NCBI GenBank assembly: GCA_946811185.2
Contig: OX328101.1
Coordinates: forward strand, 22,738,122-22,802,121
Reading direction: 5' to 3'
Origin: Hippopus hippopus
Taxonomy: Eukaryota; Mollusca; Bivalvia; Cardiida; Cardiidae
Length of the DNA stretch: 64,000 nucleotides
In this document: in pieces, positions 40,966-54,657 of the stretch
Layout of the letters: every line of letters begins with the position of its first letter
Numbering within the stretch: position 1 is the stretch's first letter
Position numbers and translations under genes: made by a program
The notes under the pieces: generated by a model
Told to the model about the DNA's origin: nothing
Database searches by the model: none
What the model saw: the letters and a program-made list of their open reading frames with translations, nothing else

Positions 40966-43900
40966 CAGTTTGTAATTTTGTAGAAAATTTTTTGCCCCCA
41001 ATTCTTTTTTCGAAGTTTCAGACTAATCAAAATTGAAATTATTTTTACACAGGCATGCTGAACAACAGAACAACATACACGTATGAATGACATGGATAAA
41101 ATAAAAACGTTTCATAAAGAACACGAAACGCTCGAACCACGATAATTCTAGTGGCCGTATTCACTTACAATTCTATATTTCTAAGTGATGCTTAGAGCTC
41201 AAAAAGTGAATTCTTCGAGAAAATAAAAGCGAAGGCGCCTTGTGCAGTAGCGTTTATTTTCTCAAAGAATTCTCATTTTTGAACTCTAACCAATTTAGTG
41301 ATCCACTAACTTTTACGCATAAACTGATTTTATATAAACTTATCCGGTTGAGAGTGTGATCCACTTTTTATACAATGAACGAATGGATGAATGAATGAAT
41401 GAATGAATGAATGTGATTTATGTGATTTACGGCCCGTCGACAGCTTAGGTCGTAGGTCGTACTGCGCGCATTTATTTTGTAAATAATACTGTGGAACATT
41501 GCAACAAAATGTTTAAGGCAAAAATAATAAAGCAGAATTCTCGTTAAGGAAAATTATATGAAATTAATTATGAAAGGACGAAAGGCACTACTTTTAAGCA
41601 CAAACATACCCTTGTTACCATCTAAACACGCCTACAGCACATGCTATCCATTTTTATGCCTTCTTTATATCGTAAAATATATTAAAACAAAACAGGAAAC
41701 ATTTTCTTTCTTTTCAAAATGCTTTTTAAAATCGAAGCATAATTCAATGCACAACTATCGTCATTTATTAACAAAGTCCAAGGGTTTGTTATAGATCTAC
41801 AAGAGCCTTTTCGCACCACATTTTCCTTCTTTTGTTTGCATCATAGATTTGGTTTGGAAAACGAAAGTCGACAATGTTTTCGCATACGGTGAGGTTATGT
41901 TATGTGCAATTTTATTGAAAATTTACGGGATCAAGATAAATTTGCTTTGTGTTTTAAGGTTGGAGAATTACATTAGCTATGCTTGTTGATTTCTGATATT
42001 TCATAGGCTGTTGGAATTAATTTAAATTTAAACATATTTTATTCTACAGAAATACATGTACATGAACAATACAAATGCATTAAATTGACAAAAATAATCA
42101 TGTAGAAATGGATCGGAACGGAAGCAAAGCTTATAGAGTTCCTCTCCAATTTCCGGTTATTGCATGTATAAAGTACGATATTTTAAGGTTAAGAAAGAAG
42201 AACAATGAAAAAAGGAAAAATATGTGGGAAAGTAGGGGGTGTGCAAATAGGTGTGGAGTGTTAGACCTGATGGTGAAGATTTCATCTGTAAGAGACCATA
42301 TATAGAGACAATAAAAGCATTACAACCTGACTGTCACTACTACGTAAGTGTTTACTATTACAGTTTATAAAGACGAAGATAAGAATGCTACACTATGAGT
42401 GTCATCTGCCAGTTCCCGCAGCAGAATATTCTATTGTCCCTTAAAAACAAAACAAGACAAAGAAACAACGTACTAAAGAGCAAATCTTCCACTTGCACGG
42501 ATATAAGTATGCACTGCTGCAAATATTCTTTCATTATCATTCAGGCTAAGACTCTCATCTCCATATAAGATGATTCGAAGGGAGACTCTTACTATCTCAT
42601 TAATATTAGAGTTTAAATGATTTCTTAATTCATTATAAATTGCACATTTTAGAAAATAGTGTTCAGTTGATTCAACTGAGCCGCATCTACAGAGTGGCGA
42701 TTGTACTAAATTTTTCAAGTATAGGTGATGATTAAGAGAACTACACTTGTTACGCAGTCTAGCATGGATAATCTGAATTTTTCTTTCGCCGAAGAAATAC
42801 AGTGGTCTTGGAGCGGGTTTGTCAAGGTTTAAATGATATTTAAAAGATGTCAGTGATTCTGCGTTCTTAATCTCATCCGGTAGGGAATTCCAATCATTAA
42901 TTACAGACGGTAGAAATGAATTGTTATACAAGCTAGTTCTGCAAGCAATGGTTCTCAAATTATTAGGTCTACGCAGATTATAAGTCGTTGAATTACCAAT
43001 CGTTGGAGGGACGAGAACATTAAGATAATTTGGAGAGAGTCCATTTACCATTTTGTAGAAGTGAATCAACTTATGTTTTCGCCTTCTTTCGCTTAAAGTT
43101 TCCCAACCAGATTCCTGAATAAGATCAGCAATAGCAACAAGTTTAGTACAGCCTGTAACTATACGTGCAGCTTCATTTTGAACTTTGTCTAGCTGATCCT
43201 TTAACCCCTGCGAAAGATTGTCCCATATGACATCACCATACTCCAAAATAGGCCTTATAAATGAAAAGTAAATGGTCTGAAGTGACAGTCGGTCGAGTCG
43301 TATTTTCAGATGCCGCATAACCCCAATTCTTTTCCATGCTTTTTCAGTTGATTTATTAATATGGATGTCCCAAGAACCGTCGTTAGAAAGAAAAAAACCG
43401 AAGTGTTTGTGACTTGTTACTGATGGAATTTCAATATTTGACATAAAGAGACTTGGATGATCTGGCTTAATACGTTTGCGGGATATAACCAGCGATTCAG
43501 ACTTTGCAGGGTTGAACTTGACCAGCCACTTTTGTGCCCAATCTGTAATTTTATCGATGTCAGACTGTAAAATACTTCCTACATCAGCCGGATCGCCTAC
43601 AGTCATTGATAAGCTTGTGTCGTCTGCAAAAAGATTGATATTTGCCTGAATATCATCAACTATGTCATTTATATAAACTAGAAATAGTAAAGGTCCTAGA
43701 ATGGATCCTTGAGGGACACCGGCCTGCACATGACACAAGAATGAAACTCCCCCTGGTAAGATAACTCTCTGGAAACGATTCGAAAGATAATTAGAAAACC
43801 AAGATAATAGTTTACCATGGATCCCGACCCGTTTCAACTTAAAAAGTAAGCCTTTATGCCAAACTTTGTCAAACGCTTTACTTATGTCAAAAAACACAGC

Positions 43901-46900
43901 TCTAAATTCCAGCCCGTCGTCTAAAGCTTTGCACATTTCATTATAAAGACCAGTTACTTGATTAACTGTAGAGTCGCCGGGCATGAAACTAGACTGGAAG
44001 GGTGTAAATAATTGATGTCTTTCAGATGGTTATACACATGCTTGAATATAATGCGTTCGAATACTTTTTCGATATTATTCAATAAAGAAACGGGTCTGTA
44101 GTTTGATGGAAGAGAAGGGTCACCGGGTTTAAATATTGGACATACATTGGATATTTTCCATGAAGATGGAACTGTATAAGTATTTAATGCGTAGTTGAAC
44201 AAATCACATAAATGAGGTGCAATCTGTCCAGCTACTTCAATAAGAACCCTGTTATTAATACCGTCAGGCCCTGAAGCTTTCCCAAGTCTCAGCGATTTCA
44301 AAACATCCAGTACCTCGAACGGCATAATATTAATTGTATCTAAAGAAGATTGAGTCAGTGGGTAATTTGCTTCTGGAAGAGTACTTAAAGAATCATCTAT
44401 ACGTGATTGATTTGCAAAATAAGAGTTTAGTACATTAGCTTTCTCATTGTCGTCAATTACCATTGAATCGCTGGAAAAATAAAAGAGAGGAGGGATTGAC
44501 GATGAAGAACTTGAAGACATAAGTGACTTTAAAGTTTTCCACCAATCACGTGGAGATAGTGTACCAGATTTTAATTTTGAGGATAAGAGATCGTAGTAAT
44601 TTTCTTTGGTTTGTCGAATTAGTGATATTACTTCATTTCTAACGGATTTGAATTTTGTCCAGTGACTAGCTTTATTTGATGCCTTGGCTTTTTTATACAA
44701 TCTCTTGCGATAGCGAATTTTCCTTTTAATAAAACAGGTCATCCATGGTGGTTCCTGGGAGTTAATCCCGACAGTTTTGCTTGGAATAAACATACGAGTT
44801 TTATCCGTGATGACACTTGCAAAATTTTCAGCATATATGTCAATATTATCATTGTGTATAGAGTGCCAATCGAAATTAGCAAGACAGCCTCTTAACTGGT
44901 TATAATCACCTTGATCGTATTTCCAAATCGTACGTTGAATAGTTTTTAACCTAGGTTTAAAGAAATTAAATACACCAAAGACAGGACAGTGATAACGCAC
45001 TGAAAGATCAAGACAAGGCTCGCCAATGACAGTTGTTAGAATTGAATTTTTATTTGTAACAAAAAGAAGGTCAATGGTAGACATGGAATTTTCGGTGAAA
45101 TGTGTTGGTTCGTCAATACATTGAACTAAATTAAACTGATTACATAAATCTTCGACCTTACGAAATTGATTTTCGTTCATAGTATTCAGATTAAAATCAC
45201 CAGTAATTATAACATCAGCAATATTAGAATTTATAGCAAGATCTATAGAATCTTCAATAAGTGAAGTATAGGTCGAGTCAGAGTTCGGTGGTCTATAAAA
45301 TACACCATACAAGATGTTCCTATTATTAGTGGACTTGATTTGTATCTAAATACACTCAAGTCCACCAATTTCGAGATCATTTCTACTTGTGTAAGACAAA
45401 TTGTTTTTTAGATATAAAATTACACCACCGTATCGGTCGTGAGCTCTATCTTTCCGTTCTGGTGGATGGAAGGAAGGGAAAAGCAGCTCGTCTGAAGATA
45501 AACTATCATGTAGCCAAGTCTCAGAAAATGAGACAACATCAAAAAAGGAAAACTCCGCAATTAAAGTAACAAGCTTATTAGCTATACTTTGGACATTATA
45601 ATGGACGGTAGAGAGATGATTGGGAAGATTAAGAAAATTGTACAAATCTGTACTCGACAAACTATCTGAAGAGTCACTAGGATGCGGACCAGGATTTGGA
45701 TGGACATCGCCTGCTCGCAGTATCAAAAGATGAGTCACTACCGTCAAAGGCAACAAGGTGTAAATGGTAAATTGAAATACCGATCTACAAAATTGTACGT
45801 TCTCTTCACAGCGTTTACCTGTCAATAGTCGTTTTTTAGTGATATGTAAAATCTGTTTGGTCAGAGATAACGAATGTCTAATATTCATTAGGATTGAATA
45901 TGAATATATCATACTGCTTAGGACTGAAAGAAGAACGAACAGTGTAACAGTCAGATGAAAATGAAGATTTGGACAATATTTTGGGTGGCTACAAAGATAC
46001 CTTAAAATTCTACAGTTCATGTTACCGCACGTAGTAAGTGCAGGAATAACATGTAGCAACCCAACACATGTCCAAATCTATGTTCTTTACAATGTACCAG
46101 AGTTATGTTGTGAGTAAAACCAAACAGAATCATTAGACACTCCACACCATCTAGACAAAGAAGTGAAAACATTAAAAAAATGAAAAATGAAAACTTTAGT
46201 GTAATTTCGGAATGGTAAATATAGCGCTATAAAAAGGAAACAAAAGTACAGAAAAAAAGTCGGGAAAGTTGTAGTATATGTGATTTCTAAGAATGTTTAG
46301 TATGCTTAAAGAGTGCCTGGGAAGTGTACGACAAATATTCAGAATATGACAGAATAATGCTTAGAATAATCGTAAAAATACTTGAAGACAAAACAGTATT
46401 TCGTAACTGATACGGTGCCTAATTAAAACAAAAATACTTCGGAATGATAAGCATTGGATCCCTTAAGGTAAGTTGAACAAGGAAAGTCTAAAAGATACAC
46501 TGACATTTTGGAATCATGAATCTTGGATTGTACCCTTCTCAAACCGCACATTAAGTGCAGTCTGATCATGGTCCACACCGGTACCAAAGTCGAGTAACGA
46601 TTGAATAGAAATCATTATAGTCAAGGAAAAAATTACAAAATAATGAAACTACCCTCGAAATCCTAAATATATACATATATACACACACAAACAAAAAAAA
46701 AAAAAAACGAAGCTAGTAACAAACATACAAGAATAAGAAAAAACAGGGGAGGTAACTCCGTAAATGTCTCATTTTCAAACACAACAAATTAATAATACCT
46801 GACAAAATACTATGTTTACCGAAACACCGCTTATACATTTTTCTTTAAAAACTGACATTTGTAATTGCAACAGCAAGGCTAACTTCGGACAGCTGGTCTA

Positions 46901-47732
46901 TGTAAAATAGTGGGTGTGCGCCCAAGATCAGGCCGCACATTATATGATGTCCGATCCCGGCCCACACCGACTACAAAAAAGAAGACGCTCAAAGGTTCAG
47001 TAGATCAAACCGATTAAAACCAAGATCACATTAATTGCACCCAAGTCTTATGACAGTCTCAGCAAGGTGGAAAGTGAGCATCAGCAATCAAAAATACGTG
47101 CAGTCCGACCTTAATCCATTCGAGCTCAAAAAAGGAAAAAAAATATATGCAAGAGAAAAAAGTACAAACATTAATCTTGAAAAACTTACACATACATATA
47201 TACATATACAAAGAAAGTGAAAAACTAAAGCTTTGTCAAGAGGAGACATAAAACTCCGTTTTGACTGCCATTATATCTGACAAAAAACTAAACCTTAAAG
47301 ACCCAAACACCGCCGATAAACAAAAATGGATATTTTTCCTTGAGAAGGAATCACAGTTTTTGTAACCACAAGTCCATGCACGGTCTAAAAAACTATACAT
47401 AATAATGGGCGTGCGTCCAAGATCAGACTTCATGGTATATGCTGTTCGATCCTGACCCACACCAACCGAAAACTAAGAAGTCTTAAAAGGCTGTCGATAA
47501 TTGAAAAGACACCAGACAGAATGAAGACACGACAATGGATAAACAAAATTGACACTATCATTGCAATTTGCAAAGTTGCCGACGGTCTGAAGGACTATAC
47601 ATAATAATGGGTGTGGGTTCCAAGATCAGACCGCATGGTAAATGCTCTCCAATCCTGGCCCACTCAAGTCACAAATATATGGGAGGAATTCATATTTGGA
47701 AAAGCACTAGACAGATTGAAAACATAGCTTTG
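40966..47732 (-). repeat. Partial unit 2 of the tandem LINE-bearing dimer
   Basis: Near-identical to 31,075-37,712, with single-base differences. It stops at 47,732, inside the monomer array, where unrelated sequence begins. It lacks ORF1. Confidence 0.85.
42473..46059 (-). pseudogene. LINE ORF2, unit 2, broken at different places
   Basis: Same gene as 32,613-36,034, about 1,195 codons long. It shares the TAG (45,346-45,348) and the 2A-like GDVHPNPGP (about 45,685-45,711). It keeps the 166 bp missing from unit 1 (43,271-43,436), but has lost one A at about 44,006-44,009, splitting the RT frame just upstream of the SFMPGDST segment. Apart from these breaks it is highly conserved with unit 1. 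Confidence 0.9.
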
Positions 47733-48113
47733 GAGTTATACATAGCTATATAAGAGGTGTTTGAGAGGGTAGAAAACGTCTTTTTTTTAAAAAATACTAG
47801 TTAATAACATTGTCTCTTTTCCTATCGTGAATGGGTTCAAAAGTTTCTTCTTCAGGCTAGTTTAAACATGTCATCCTCCAGAGAGGTTATCACTAATTCT
47901 AACATGACACGTGAATTCGGCTCTATAAACACAGTGCAACGAAATCGTCGTAAAATCTATGCCATTCTATACAGAGTGACGTCATTCTATACAGAGTGGC
48001 GTCATTCTGTATAAAGTAAGTAAGTTATTCAATGGAATATAATCTGCATCCGCGTTTTTACTCTAAGTATGAACTTGTTTTCCTTTCATTAAGAGTTGGT
48101 CATGTTAGAATCG

Positions 48114-48282
48114 AAATAATCTTCTTTCTATCGTGGTTTATCGTTCAATAAACCACGTTGTGAGTTATGAGGCGCAATGAATAAACCACTCGGGCTATCG
48201 CCCTCGTGGATTATTTATTGTGCCTCATAACTCACAACTGTGGTTTGTAGAACGATAAACCACGATAGAAAGAAGATTATTT
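48114..48282. mobile_element. 169-bp near-perfect palindrome (fold-back MITE)
   Basis: Almost the whole block pairs with itself: outer arms AAATAATCTTCTTTCTATCG and its complement, inner arms GTTGTGAGTTATGAGGC and its complement, with a tiny loop TATC near 48,202. No coding potential. Clear target duplications not seen. Confidence 0.75.
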
Positions 48283-48302
48283 CTTAAGCAAACAAACGAA
48301 AT

Positions 48303-48546
48303 ATATGAGCCATATTCCGTGATGCATTATACCAAGCAAGTCATCACATAATTCTTGATCCATAAAACCCACTTCGTTTAACAACCAATTGTATCATGAG
48401 GTAAACTGATGCTTTGAGCTGCAGAAAATTTACCAATAGCAAAAAGTTGCGACCCAGGTCAGCCTGCGCTGACTGCGCAGGCTGACACTAATCGATACCT
48501 TTTGCATTGGTGTTGAATCTACTTTTTCACAGATCATGGCTCATAT
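48303..48546. mobile_element. 244-bp MITE with ATATGAGCC ends
   Basis: Relative of 29,927-30,196. The ends are less well inverted. The internal hairpin CAGCCTGCGCTGACTGCGCAGGCTG-type core (near 48,461-48,486) is retained. Confidence 0.6.
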
Positions 48547-48811
48547 ACTTTTATCTATTGCTGTGTTTTTCTAGATTGTTTTCTACAATTGTTTGTATTG
48601 CTACTATGTCACGAATCATTGCAATAGTTGACGACTTAATTTTAAATTTGAAGACGAATTCGGATTTAATAACGAGCGACGAGTTACAGGCGGAACCCGT
48701 GCGATATCACCGTTTAGATTTTTGAAAAATGAAATTCCTACTTCGTCCTAGGTTTTAGTCTTAATCTAGACGGGGATGAAATAAAAAAAACCGTATGTTT
48801 TTCGACTGAAC

Positions 48812-48985
48812 GTACAGCGTCACGCGTATCACAACCTTTTGCACAATTTGCTTGATTGGTCAAAAATGACACAAATGATCTACAGATCGGATGATCACTC
48901 AAAATATGATGGTCGTCGTCAGTTTTATGAGTACAGATTGTCTAAATTCCAACTTACTTTCAGAGTATTAAACTTACATTTTTGT
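48812..48985 (+). repeat. Inverted partner of 51,765-51,935
   Basis: About 175 bp with roughly 80% inverted similarity to 51,765-51,935, including CAGCGTCAC, GTATCACAACCTTTTG, TTGATTGGT and ATGACACAAATGATCTAC. The two could be ends of an old 3.1-kb element or two scattered copies. Confidence 0.55.
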
Positions 48986-48989
48986 ATTA

Positions 48990-49235
48990 ATATGAAAAAA
49001 GGCAAAGCCCTCAATACGAGCGACATGAACAATTTGTGGAATAAGTATCTAATAATTCGAATGAGGAGCTAGATCTGGAACTCATAGGGTTTTGCGTTCG
49101 AATCCTAGTTTTGCCATAACAAATTTTGTCAAAAGTCGTTGCGATAGAATGCATTCCTCTCTCGTAGATGTATACATGTGAAATAGGGCGAACGGTCACT
49201 GATTCTTTAAACAAACTCAAAACAGTTCCCCGACA
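48990..49235 (+). repeat. SINE-like element, diverged copy
   Basis: Diverged relative of the 815-1,070 element in the opposite orientation. It keeps a B-box-like GCGTTCGAATCC at 49,094-49,105 and the GAATGCATTC tract near 49,147. It lies in otherwise unannotated spacer between the LINE dimer and copy B. Confidence 0.45.
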
Positions 49236-52169
49236 TTTTTAACCCTTAGGCTGCTAAGCGCGACTCACTGACCTTTTGCGGTCAGTGTAGATCAAGATCA
49301 GGCTGCACAGAACGTGCAGTCTGATCTTGGATCTACACTGTCCGATAAGATGTTATTTCCCAAAACATGATTTTGAAATAGCAGTATTTGGGTTTTTACT
49401 ATCGAATTGAAAATTTCATGTTAGTTTTTTTTAGCAGGATAAGGGTTAATTTTGGTTCAGGGTCAAGTAACTTGTGATATTCATTAATCCACATACTCTT
49501 TACGGACACATTTCCTCGTTGCATGTGGATCTAGATTTACACGAAAAAAACCCCCAGAAATTCAAGGTCATATTTTCATATTGCATGTAAAAAGGAAAAG
49601 AAGAAGAAGAAAAAGAAGAAGGAACACACACACTTTTTCACTAATCTATTTCATTCTATGAAACACTACTTGCTTTCTGCAATACCCCCAGTGGCTTTGA
49701 TCGCCAGAAAATCATCTGAACGGCATATTTGAAAGGTTAACGTGGTTATTAAGTCGACTGGATACTATCTATATAGCTACCCGAGGGTATCTTATCATTA
49801 TCGGAACTAACTCACATCTTGTCCTCTCCATTTTTTGGAGACCTTCAATGTTACGTAGTTGTGCGTCCTGATAATTTTTTCGACGATGGTTTTGCAGGAA
49901 ATCAGCAAGTAGATTGGGGAGAATACTGTGCAGAGTACTGGTAAAAGAAACTCATGGAACGCGTGGTAGGTGCACTTGCCTTCTCGATATACACTGTAAC
50001 TGAATAATATTGTAAACGACGTCAGACGTCATGCAAAAACGAAGTTCTAACTATAAATTTCGATTGAGAAAAAAGAGAAAATCCCTTTTAAATGTATTTT
50101 TCTGCAAGAGTTGTAAGCAGTCGGCTTGTTTTATTTGAGTGTGTTGATAAATGACTAATATAGATCTAAGTGTTAAGGTTCTTTATCAACGAAAACTGAT
50201 AATGTTTTTCAAGATCGGAGACAGATTTTTAGAAAATTCCCTGCCACTTTTGTTCAAATACAAATAACATGCTGCACATAACTTCGTTTGGTATCCGGAT
50301 GATTAGGGAAATACATGGGTGAAAGTGGATAATTTGTACCTGAGACTGACGAGGACATATTATTAATGTTGTTTAAAGTCTTACCTTCGATTGCTGTGCT
50401 TATAAGCTACGATTGCAGACAGGGAAAAACCTACAAATAAACTAAACAAGGCAATCTGCGCACCGATTTGTTTAAATATGGTGTTTAACGCCGTTTTTCG
50501 ACTTTTTTTCACTGAAAGATCTGTCGTGGCCGCCAGTACACCTACCCATGTGTTGCCTCAGAACGTAAGAGAACGTAGATTGCCAAAATCAGAATATTTG
50601 TAGCTCTTTTTTTTTTCTTTCTAAATGCTTTCCAAGACATCCATCGTCGAAACAATGATCAGTGGTGAGAGAGCAATGAATCATGTAGCAAAGACTATCA
50701 TCAATCCTAGAAAAGAAATTTGCTGAGCTATCGGGTAGATAAAAACAAACACCCCTTTTAGAGCTATTAATAAGCTTCATGGCGTAAAAATAGTATAATT
50801 TATGACGTCAGTATTTTCTAGCATGGTACATTGCGAATATTTATACAAAAATAGACGTTTAATGACGTATATGACAAATGTTCGCGCGCATCCTACTGCG
50901 CATGTGTTTTTGTCAAGGATATTGAATCAAAAGTGCACCTATGTATTTTTTGCACATAATGGTAATACTATTGGTGCACAGAAACCAGTAGCACTTTCTT
51001 CGGGTAGTATTGATGAAGAGGGGAAAAAATAGATCTTTGAACTTTCACCGTGAAATAATTAAAATGCTGCTGACACGGCGTTACAAACCAAACAAGGAAA
51101 CATAGGCAGGAAATTCAAAGCTGTGGAAGTATAGCTGTTTCAACTTTAAGAATTATTGTCGCAAAAGGAGAAATCGCTCCTATTGAGCAATTTCTCCTTT
51201 TCTCACTATGTCTGCTAAGCTTTTATCCTATTTTTTTCCTTGAAAAAATAACTTCCACAGTGACCTTCAACCTTGTTTTCTGACGAAATAAGCACGGATA
51301 GGTGCCATTTTTATTTTTCCTTATTGTTAAGAATTATAAACACTATAAATGTGGAAATTTTAAGAAAAATCTGTCCCTTAGAAAGTATGTATTTATGAAA
51401 GATTAACCCTTAATTCGGTCAAATTATCTCCCTTTTTAACTCAATGGTATCTATATAACATGCATATTTGTACATTTACCATGCTCAAAACCAGGCTTTT
51501 ATACATTTTTTGTGCAAAAGTATATGAATTTTCATTAAAATGATGTATATTTGTATATTTTTCCTGTATTATCCTGTTTAATTGACTATTAAAGAAAGAC
51601 GCTTTAAATCCAATATCAGCTGAATTTTGGAACTGTATATACCTTTTTCAAAGGCAAATTTCTCAGAAACGAGCACGGAGTCCCACATCTTTTTTTACTG
51701 TAATCTCCTAGAGACATGTTGAGCTTTGTAAGTTTAAAAAAATCTGTCCTGTAGAAAAAGTTGTCATATACGTCGTTAATACACTGAAAGTGAGTTGGAA
51801 ATTAGATAATCTGTACTCATTAAACTGACGATGAAGTAATCATCCGATCGGTAGATCATTTGTGTCATTTTTACCAATCAAGTAAATGTTCAAAAGGTTG
51901 TGATACGTGTGACGCTGTGCGACCATCCGTAACTCGCTGTCGCAATTTTATATCCGCAACGTTCCATGCTAGAAAATAATGATGTAATAAACGATACGAG
52001 ATTTATTTAACGTCATTCACGAGCGGTTTTCTTGTGGCAAAATATTGTGTAGAAGAAATCATGACAAAGCTAGTTTTTTGTCTGTTTCAAAGTGCCAGTT
52101 ATAGAGAAAGCGGGATTTAAGTCGCTGAAAAAAAAAAAACAGAACAATTTATAGATTTATTCATATATT
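49236..52169. other. Gene-poor spacer
   Basis: AT-rich. It contains a palindromic GATCAAGATCAG..CTGATCTTGGATC repeat at 49,280-49,340, purine-rich AAGAAG runs at 49,600, a MITE fragment with a GGAGAAATCGCTC hairpin at 51,165-51,210, and no convincing coding frame. Confidence 0.6.
51765..51935 (-). repeat. Inverted partner of 48,812-48,985
   Basis: See the partner at 48,812-48,985. The 2.8 kb between them holds no recognised gene. Confidence 0.55.
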
Positions 52170-52385
52170 TTATGACTGATTGTTAATAGACCTATAAGAT
52201 TTTTTTCCATCCATAAACCAGAATCTCCCGATAGCGTAGAAGCGAATATCCTTCCAAAAATTGATGATGTTACTAGTCATTGCGACGGAATTCACTCTTC
52301 GCTCATCACCGGTCATGGTTTTGACGATGGACGCATGAAAAAGCAGACAAGAAGAAAGAAAACAAGAAGCAACAAATAGTCTCAT
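52170..52385 (-). CDS. Possible 71-aa secreted peptide or exon
   Basis: A 71-codon frame from ATG 52,385 begins MRLFVASCFLSSCLLFHAS, a good signal-peptide pattern, followed by a short hydrophilic part (KTMTGDERRVNS...) and an aromatic stretch (FYAIGRFWFMDGKK). No Cys pattern or family is recognisable. It could be the first exon of a longer gene, a small secreted peptide, or chance. No copy exists elsewhere in the window to test conservation. Confidence 0.3.
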   Translation of the reverse strand: MRLFVASCFLSSCLLFHASIVKTMTGDERRVNSVAMTSNIINFWKDIRFYAIGRFWFMDGKKSYRSINNQS

Positions 52386-53543
52386 TTTGGTAATCTACGT
52401 AATCTGATTAAAGAAACTCAGGGTAAAGCATGACAGGTGCATTGGCCGCCATGACAGATGTATACGCAAAATTATGTCAAAAAACGGTGTAAAACGCTAC
52501 ATAAACAAATCAGAGTGCGTAACTCGCTTTAATAGGATTATCTGTAGTCCTTTTTTATTACGACTCCAATTATCTGCAGCGTGTAATTTGAATTTGAAGA
52601 AAAGTGTCTTGGACTTTTCTTCAAAACTGGCTTCCATCTTTAAAAACGTTATCCAAGTTTTCGATAAGAAGGAATCTAAACATTGATAAAATAATATTTG
52701 TATATTGGTAATTTATCAATATATTCCAGTAAAACAAGCCGATTTAGTTACAATGTAAATCGCAGCGGCAACTGTACCTCCCATTATTTCCTGGAGTTTC
52801 TTTCACCAGTAGGCCCTACTTCGCACAGTGTTCTTCTTAACCTACTGGCTGATTTCCCGCAAAATCATAATCGAGAAAATGACCAGGACGTACTCTGACA
52901 GAACATCATAGAAAATGGAGAGAACAACATGTGAACGAGTACCGATAATGATTAGATTACCGTTGCAGAAGAGCTAGGAGGGCGATAGATACGATCCATT
53001 AGACCTTAAACACCATGAAAACCCTTCAAAATATAGCGGTCATATGTGATTCTCTGCCGATTAAAAGCACTGGGGGTATTGCAGATAGTAAGTAGTGTTC
53101 CATGTATCCAGATTTAAGATAATGTTAACGCTGGAAAGTGGTCTTCGCATTTAATATCTTTTTTTCTTTACATTTATAAATACTTAAATATTTTCCAGGT
53201 TTTACCAGAGCAATAAAATTTCTAAATGATACTATATACCATGAAGATTTTCATTGTATTGGTGTGTGTTTTTTTAAACCCTCTTCTTTGGAACATGCGT
53301 TTAGCATGATGTATAAAATGTTAGTTTTTTTCCATTCTTCTTTCTTGTTTTTCCCTGCTATGTATGTATACAGTATAAAAGTGTGACCGAGATTTGTTTC
53401 CTGTCTGTCTTTTTTTTTTTTTATGTTATAGATCTGCATGCATTGAGAAAATGTGTCTGTAAAATGTTCTTAAAAAGTATGTGAACCAATAATCATTTTA
53501 AGTTATGATTACCACATGCTATTTGACTCTGAACCAAAAAGGA

Positions 53544-53799
53544 CAAAATTGTTGGGCAACTGTCTTGATTTTGTGAAGAGAATCCGGGACCGTTCGCTCT
53601 AAGGCCCATTCGCATGGGTTACATATATACATCTAAGAGAAGAGAATGCATTCTATTGCAATGAAAACCCTCAAAGTTAGCTTTGGTAAAGTCGGGATTC
53701 AAACTCACGATTTCAAGATCTAGCTTGTCGTTTGAATTATAAGATATTTATTCCACAAATTATTCATGTCGCTTGTGCTGAGGCTTTGCCATTTTCATA
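53544..53799 (-). repeat. tRNA-derived SINE-like element (copy B)
   Basis: Twin of the element at 815-1,070 within copy B. One base of the B-box differs (CAAACTC for CGAACTC), which would weaken it. Confidence 0.5.
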
Positions 53800-54428
53800 T
53801 TATTCCTCGATTTTCGTAGCAACTACTCAAAAAGATGTCTGATATATTGGTTGCCAATCCTTTTACCACTACAAATGCATGTTATATAAGCGTATACATC
53901 ATATAATTTTTTTGCAAAGTTCGGTTTCCGTCATTCTACCGATGAATTTGTAAATTATTTGTATATGTGGCATGCTAGGCAGTTTACCTTTCTGGTGCTT
54001 ATAAAAGCCTATCTAACAAATCTGTACAAAAGTAAATATGAAGCTACAAATGGACGAAATAATGTAAGAGCTTACGTTTTTAGCATTTAATCGAGTTCCA
54101 AGATTGTGATCGAGTTACCTCTCCCCGCAAAATAGAAGTTTCAGGACCAGGCGCATCCTTTTAACTCGCCAAACAGTTCGGCAAAAAAGCCATGTGACAG
54201 CCAGCAACAGCATAAATTTTACTAGGCACTTAAATCTTTAGAAAACATGCCCATGTTACAACGACCCTGATGGGAAAAGGCTACTGAAAAATAATCGTAA
54301 ATGGCGAAAATACTGGTAGCCAGCATGTTTTTTTTACTACATTTTTCACTACCCTGTCAGAGATAAATCCCATCATCTGAACCACATTTTATTGGTAGTG
54401 CTTTCAAGTCTGAAATTGTATCCTTTGA

Positions 54429-54657
54429 TTAACCCTTTACCAGACGACAAAATTTCAGCCTTGTCCAAATTGAAAGCATTTGCAGACGACAATTTCAATG
54501 TAACTCAAATGGTTCAATCTTTCTTTGACAGGGTAGAAAACATTGTGGGAAAAGGAGAAAATGCTGGTTATCAGCATTTTCTCCTTTTTCCACAATGTTT
54601 TCAATAGGCTCCTTTTCCAGGGTCGTTAAAAGTCGGTATTGTGTGGTAAAGGGTTAA
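54429..54657. mobile_element. 229-bp MITE, copy B twin of 1,700-1,928
   Basis: Same position in copy B, same 229-bp length, with TTAA at both ends and the nested central hairpin. Confidence 0.75.

Noticed and set aside
31075..47732. Two independent LINE insertions
   Set aside because: Identity continues past the LINE tail into flank on the 3' side, which target-primed reverse transcription does not copy.
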